A stretch of 8,447 bases of DNA, taken from contig CANQSE010000078.1 of assembly GCA_947626405.1 (NCBI GenBank), forward strand, positions 1 to 8,447, given 5' to 3'. Source of the DNA: an uncultured Acetatifactor sp. (GTDB lineage: Bacteria; Bacillota; Clostridia; Lachnospirales; Lachnospiraceae). Under the pieces are notes generated by a model that saw only the letters and a list, made by a program, of their open reading frames with translations, was not told the origin of the DNA and searched no databases. The position numbers and the translations under genes were made by a program. Numbering within the stretch: the first letter of the stretch is position 1; each line of letters opens with the position of its first letter. This document shows, piece after piece, positions 6,523 to 8,447 of the stretch.

Positions 6523-7890
6523 ATGAAAAATACATCGGATGGGAGAAAAAACATAATAGGCCGATATTGGAAAAAGGCCGTCTGCATTTTTTTCTGGCTG
6601 TCTGTGTGGCAGCTTGTTACGCTTGTTGTCGGAAACGAAATCCTTCTGTCCGGTCCATGGGAAACCCTTTGCAGGCTTGCCGGTCTTTTGGGACAGCCGG
6701 ATTTTTACCGCGCAGTTGGGGCGAGCCTTATAAGAATCGGGACGGGGTTTGTATGCGGCGCGCTTTTCGGGATCCTGTCCGCCGCTGTGGCAAGCCGTTT
6801 TTTAATTGTTAGGCAGCTTCTTGCTCCGCTTATGAGTCTTTTAAAGACAGTGCCGGTGGCGTCGTTTGTGGTGATTCTTCTTATCTGGTGGGGCTCCTCG
6901 TTCCTGGCGGCTGTGATAAGCTTTCTGGTTGTGCTCCCAAACGTCTACCTCAACACGCTTGAGGGATTAAAAAACACAGACAGGGATCTTCTTGAGATGG
7001 CGGAGGTTTTCGGACTGCCCTTCTCAACAAGATTTTTTTATATCTTCCGCCCTTCCCTTCGTCCCTTTTTAAACGGAGCCCTTAAGCTTTCGCTTGGAAT
7101 GAGCTGGAAATCGGGGATCGCAGCGGAAGTCATAGGGACTCCGGCACATTCTGCGGGAAGCGGTATTTATATGTCTAAAATTTATCTTGATACGGCCGGT
7201 GTGTTTGCATGGACGGCGGCCGTGGTGATTGTAAGCGTTGTATTCGAGCGCATATTTCTTGGGATGGCGGACGCTTTTTTCAGGTGGCAGCCCCGGTGCG
7301 TTAAACCGCGGCGCACTAAAGGCGGTTTTTCGGAGGTCTATTATAAAAACCTTGAAAAAAGCTACGACCTGCCCGGCAATGGGGGCCGCAGGCAGGTTAT
7401 TGCGGGTTCATCCGCGGTCTGTGGCCCCGGCGTCCATTATATTACGGGCCCTTCCGGCAGCGGAAAGACCACGCTCCTTATGCTGCTTGCCGGACTGAGA
7501 AAGCCTGACTCGGGTGTTATAAAGGTTCCCGCGAGGGTCAGCATGATGTTTCAGGAGGACAGGCTCTGCATGGAGCTTACAGCCTTAAAAAACGTGGAGA
7601 TGGTCACCGGAAGCCGCGCGGAGGCTGAGAAAGCGCTGCTTTGTCTTCTGTCATGCGAGGATCTTGAGAAGCCCTGCTCGGATCTGAGCGGCGGTATGAA
7701 ACGGCGAGTGTCCCTGGCAAGGGCCATGGAGGCGCAGTCAGAGCTTGTCCTGCTTGACGAGCCGTTTACTGGGCTTGACGAGGAGAACCGGAGACGCGCA
7801 ATGGACTACATCATGCGGCGCGGACAGGGCAGAATACTGATAATCGCCGCGCATGATACTGACGGAGTAAACGCTGAGGGGCCATGTTGA
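6523..7890 (+). CDS. ABC importer permease-ATPase fusion protein (SsuC-like domain plus SsuB-like domain)
   Basis: A 455-residue protein joining two parts usually encoded separately. Residues about 15-250 form a BPD-type permease with about six membrane helices and the EAA loop (158-178, EMAEVFGLPF). A basic linker (about 253-268) follows. The nucleotide-binding domain has Walker A G309-PSGSGK315-T, Q-loop Q344, signature LSGGM (388-392), Walker B LVLLDEP (408-414, E413), D-loop GLD419 and switch H444. It ends only 11 residues after H444, without the usual last 40 or so residues. The frame is continuous with no stop. The start is uncertain: ATG 6523 gives the family-like N-terminus, ATG 6511 and TTG 6496 are also in frame, and none has a good Shine-Dalgarno. 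It lies 67 nt after the substrate-binding protein, its likely partner. The fusion could dimerise to give a full transporter. Confidence 0.85.
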   Translation: MKNTSDGRKNIIGRYWKKAVCIFFWLSVWQLVTLVVGNEILLSGPWETLCRLAGLLGQPDFYRAVGASLIRIGTGFVCGALFGILSAAVASRFLIVRQLLAPLMSLLKTVPVASFVVILLIWWGSSFLAAVISFLVVLPNVYLNTLEGLKNTDRDLLEMAEVFGLPFSTRFFYIFRPSLRPFLNGALKLSLGMSWKSGIAAEVIGTPAHSAGSGIYMSKIYLDTAGVFAWTAAVVIVSVVFERIFLGMADAFFRWQPRCVKPRRTKGGFSEVYYKNLEKSYDLPGNGGRRQVIAGSSAVCGPGVHYITGPSGSGKTTLLMLLAGLRKPDSGVIKVPARVSMMFQEDRLCMELTALKNVEMVTGSRAEAEKALLCLLSCEDLEKPCSDLSGGMKRRVSLARAMEAQSELVLLDEPFTGLDEENRRRAMDYIMRRGQGRILIIAAHDTDGVNAEGPC

Positions 7891-7934
7891 CTTTAAATAT
7901 TTGAAAAACTGTGGCTTGAAGACGGAAAAACTGT

Positions 7935-7963
7935 TTGTCTTTTTGAACGTTCTGTGCTATAAT
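7935..7963 (+). promoter_or_regulatory. Sigma-A promoter of tig
   Basis: A -35 box TTGTCT (7935-7940), a 17-bp spacer, and a consensus -10 box TATAAT (7958-7963) preceded by TG in the extended -10 position (7955-7956). Transcription should start near 7970, about 80 nt before the tig ATG. It separates the constitutively needed chaperone gene from the transporter operon. Confidence 0.8.
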
Positions 7964-7975
7964 TTTTAAATGACT

Positions 7976-7986
7976 GTGACTGTCAC
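7976..7986. repeat. Short palindrome at the tig transcription start
   Basis: GTGAC (7976-7980), one T, then GTCAC (7982-7986) form a perfect 5-1-5 palindrome just downstream of the predicted start point. It could be an operator half-site pair; the loop is too short to be an RNA hairpin of this full length. The size allows for coincidence. Confidence 0.3.
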
Positions 7987-8050
7987 CTGCCAGATGCGCG
8001 GGACGGTTTTTGATAGATCTTCACAGGCAATTTGAAGGAGGAGCATTGTA

Positions 8051-8447
8051 ATGAGTTTACAGGTGGAAAAATTAGAAAAAAACATGGCGAAGCTGACCAT
8101 TGAGGTACCGGCGCAGGAGCTGGAAAAGGCGATTGACTCCGCTTATCAGAAAAATAAGAACAGGATCAGCGTACCGGGCTTCCGAAAGGGCAAAGCGCCC
8201 CGCAGGATGATCGAGCAGATGTACGGGAAAGACATATTTTACGAAGATGCGGCCAACGAGCTGATCTCCGACGCTTATGAGAAGGCTCTCGACGAGTGCG
8301 ACGAGCAGATCGTCTCGTCTCCAAAGGTAAATGTTGTACAGATTGAGTCCGGAAAGCCGTTCATCTTTACCGCCGAGGTTGCTCTTAAGCCGGAGGTAAA
8401 GCTCGGAAAATACAAGGGCGTTAAAGTCAGCAAGCCCGATCTGGACG
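8051..8447 (+). CDS. tig: Trigger factor, N-terminal part (runs off the window)
   Basis: The first 132 codons are present and open to the end of the window. Trigger factor is a ribosome-bound chaperone and peptidyl-prolyl isomerase that shields nascent chains at the exit tunnel. The ribosome-binding signature is intact as PGFRKGKAPRRMIEQMYG (about residues 43-60), preceded by the characteristic beta-strand start SLQVEKLEKNMAKLTIEVP. The segment to about residue 120 (PFIFTAEVALKPEVKLG) completes the N-terminal domain; the PPIase and C-terminal domains lie beyond the window. AAGGAGG at 8035-8041 is 9 nt before the ATG. It has its own promoter 90 nt upstream. In Clostridia clpP and clpX often follow; that cannot be checked here. 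Confidence 0.95.
   Translation, partial: MSLQVEKLEKNMAKLTIEVPAQELEKAIDSAYQKNKNRISVPGFRKGKAPRRMIEQMYGKDIFYEDAANELISDAYEKALDECDEQIVSSPKVNVVQIESGKPFIFTAEVALKPEVKLGKYKGVKVSKPDLD

Noticed and set aside
7919..7945. AAGAC/GTCTT hairpin followed by T residues after the fusion gene
   Set aside because: AU-rich, wobble-dependent, and overlaps the tig -35 box; not strong enough to report as a terminator.

Overview
The window comes from an endospore-forming Firmicute of the class Clostridia, most likely Lachnospiraceae-like. This rests on the uppS-cdsA-dxr-rseP gene order, strong GGAGG ribosome sites, an alpha/beta-type small acid-soluble spore protein (SASP), and roughly balanced base composition with AT-rich intergenic DNA. 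The taxonomic call is inference, since no rRNA or other marker gene is present.

Region 1 (3-3223, + strand) is a tightly packed envelope-lipid operon. It holds the 3' end of uppS (undecaprenyl diphosphate synthase), cdsA (CDP-diacylglycerol synthase), dxr (DXP reductoisomerase, MEP isoprenoid pathway) and rseP (M50 intramembrane site-2 protease). dxr and rseP share one base. In many Clostridia the next genes are ispG and polC; here they are absent.

Region 2 (3303-4849, + strand) is a two-gene module overlapping by 7 nt. The first gene is a divergent PP2C-fold protein that has lost most metal-binding acidic residues. The second is a complete soluble Ser/Thr protein kinase with no membrane segment or PASTA domains. 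A bidirectional terminator (4865-4897) separates it from the convergent SASP gene (4937-5137, - strand). This kinase/pseudophosphatase pair is the most unusual protein-level content of the window.

Region 3 (5138-5447) is a 310-nt divergent intergenic region. On the SASP side it has a cluster of inverted repeats that can form mutually exclusive stems. On the other side it has a good extended -10 sigma-A promoter (5305-5333) and a leader with two consecutive stem-loops that share short loop motifs and end on the ribosome site of the next gene.

Region 4 (5448-7890, + strand) is an ABC importer of the nitrate/sulfonate/taurine (NMT1/SsuA) superfamily. It comprises a lipoprotein substrate-binding protein and an unusual single polypeptide that fuses the permease to the ATPase. 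The ATPase part stops just after the switch histidine, and the DNA behind it may hold a decayed C-terminus. The substrate cannot be told from the sequence.

Region 5 (7891-8447) holds a near-consensus promoter and the 5' part of tig (trigger factor), which runs off the window.
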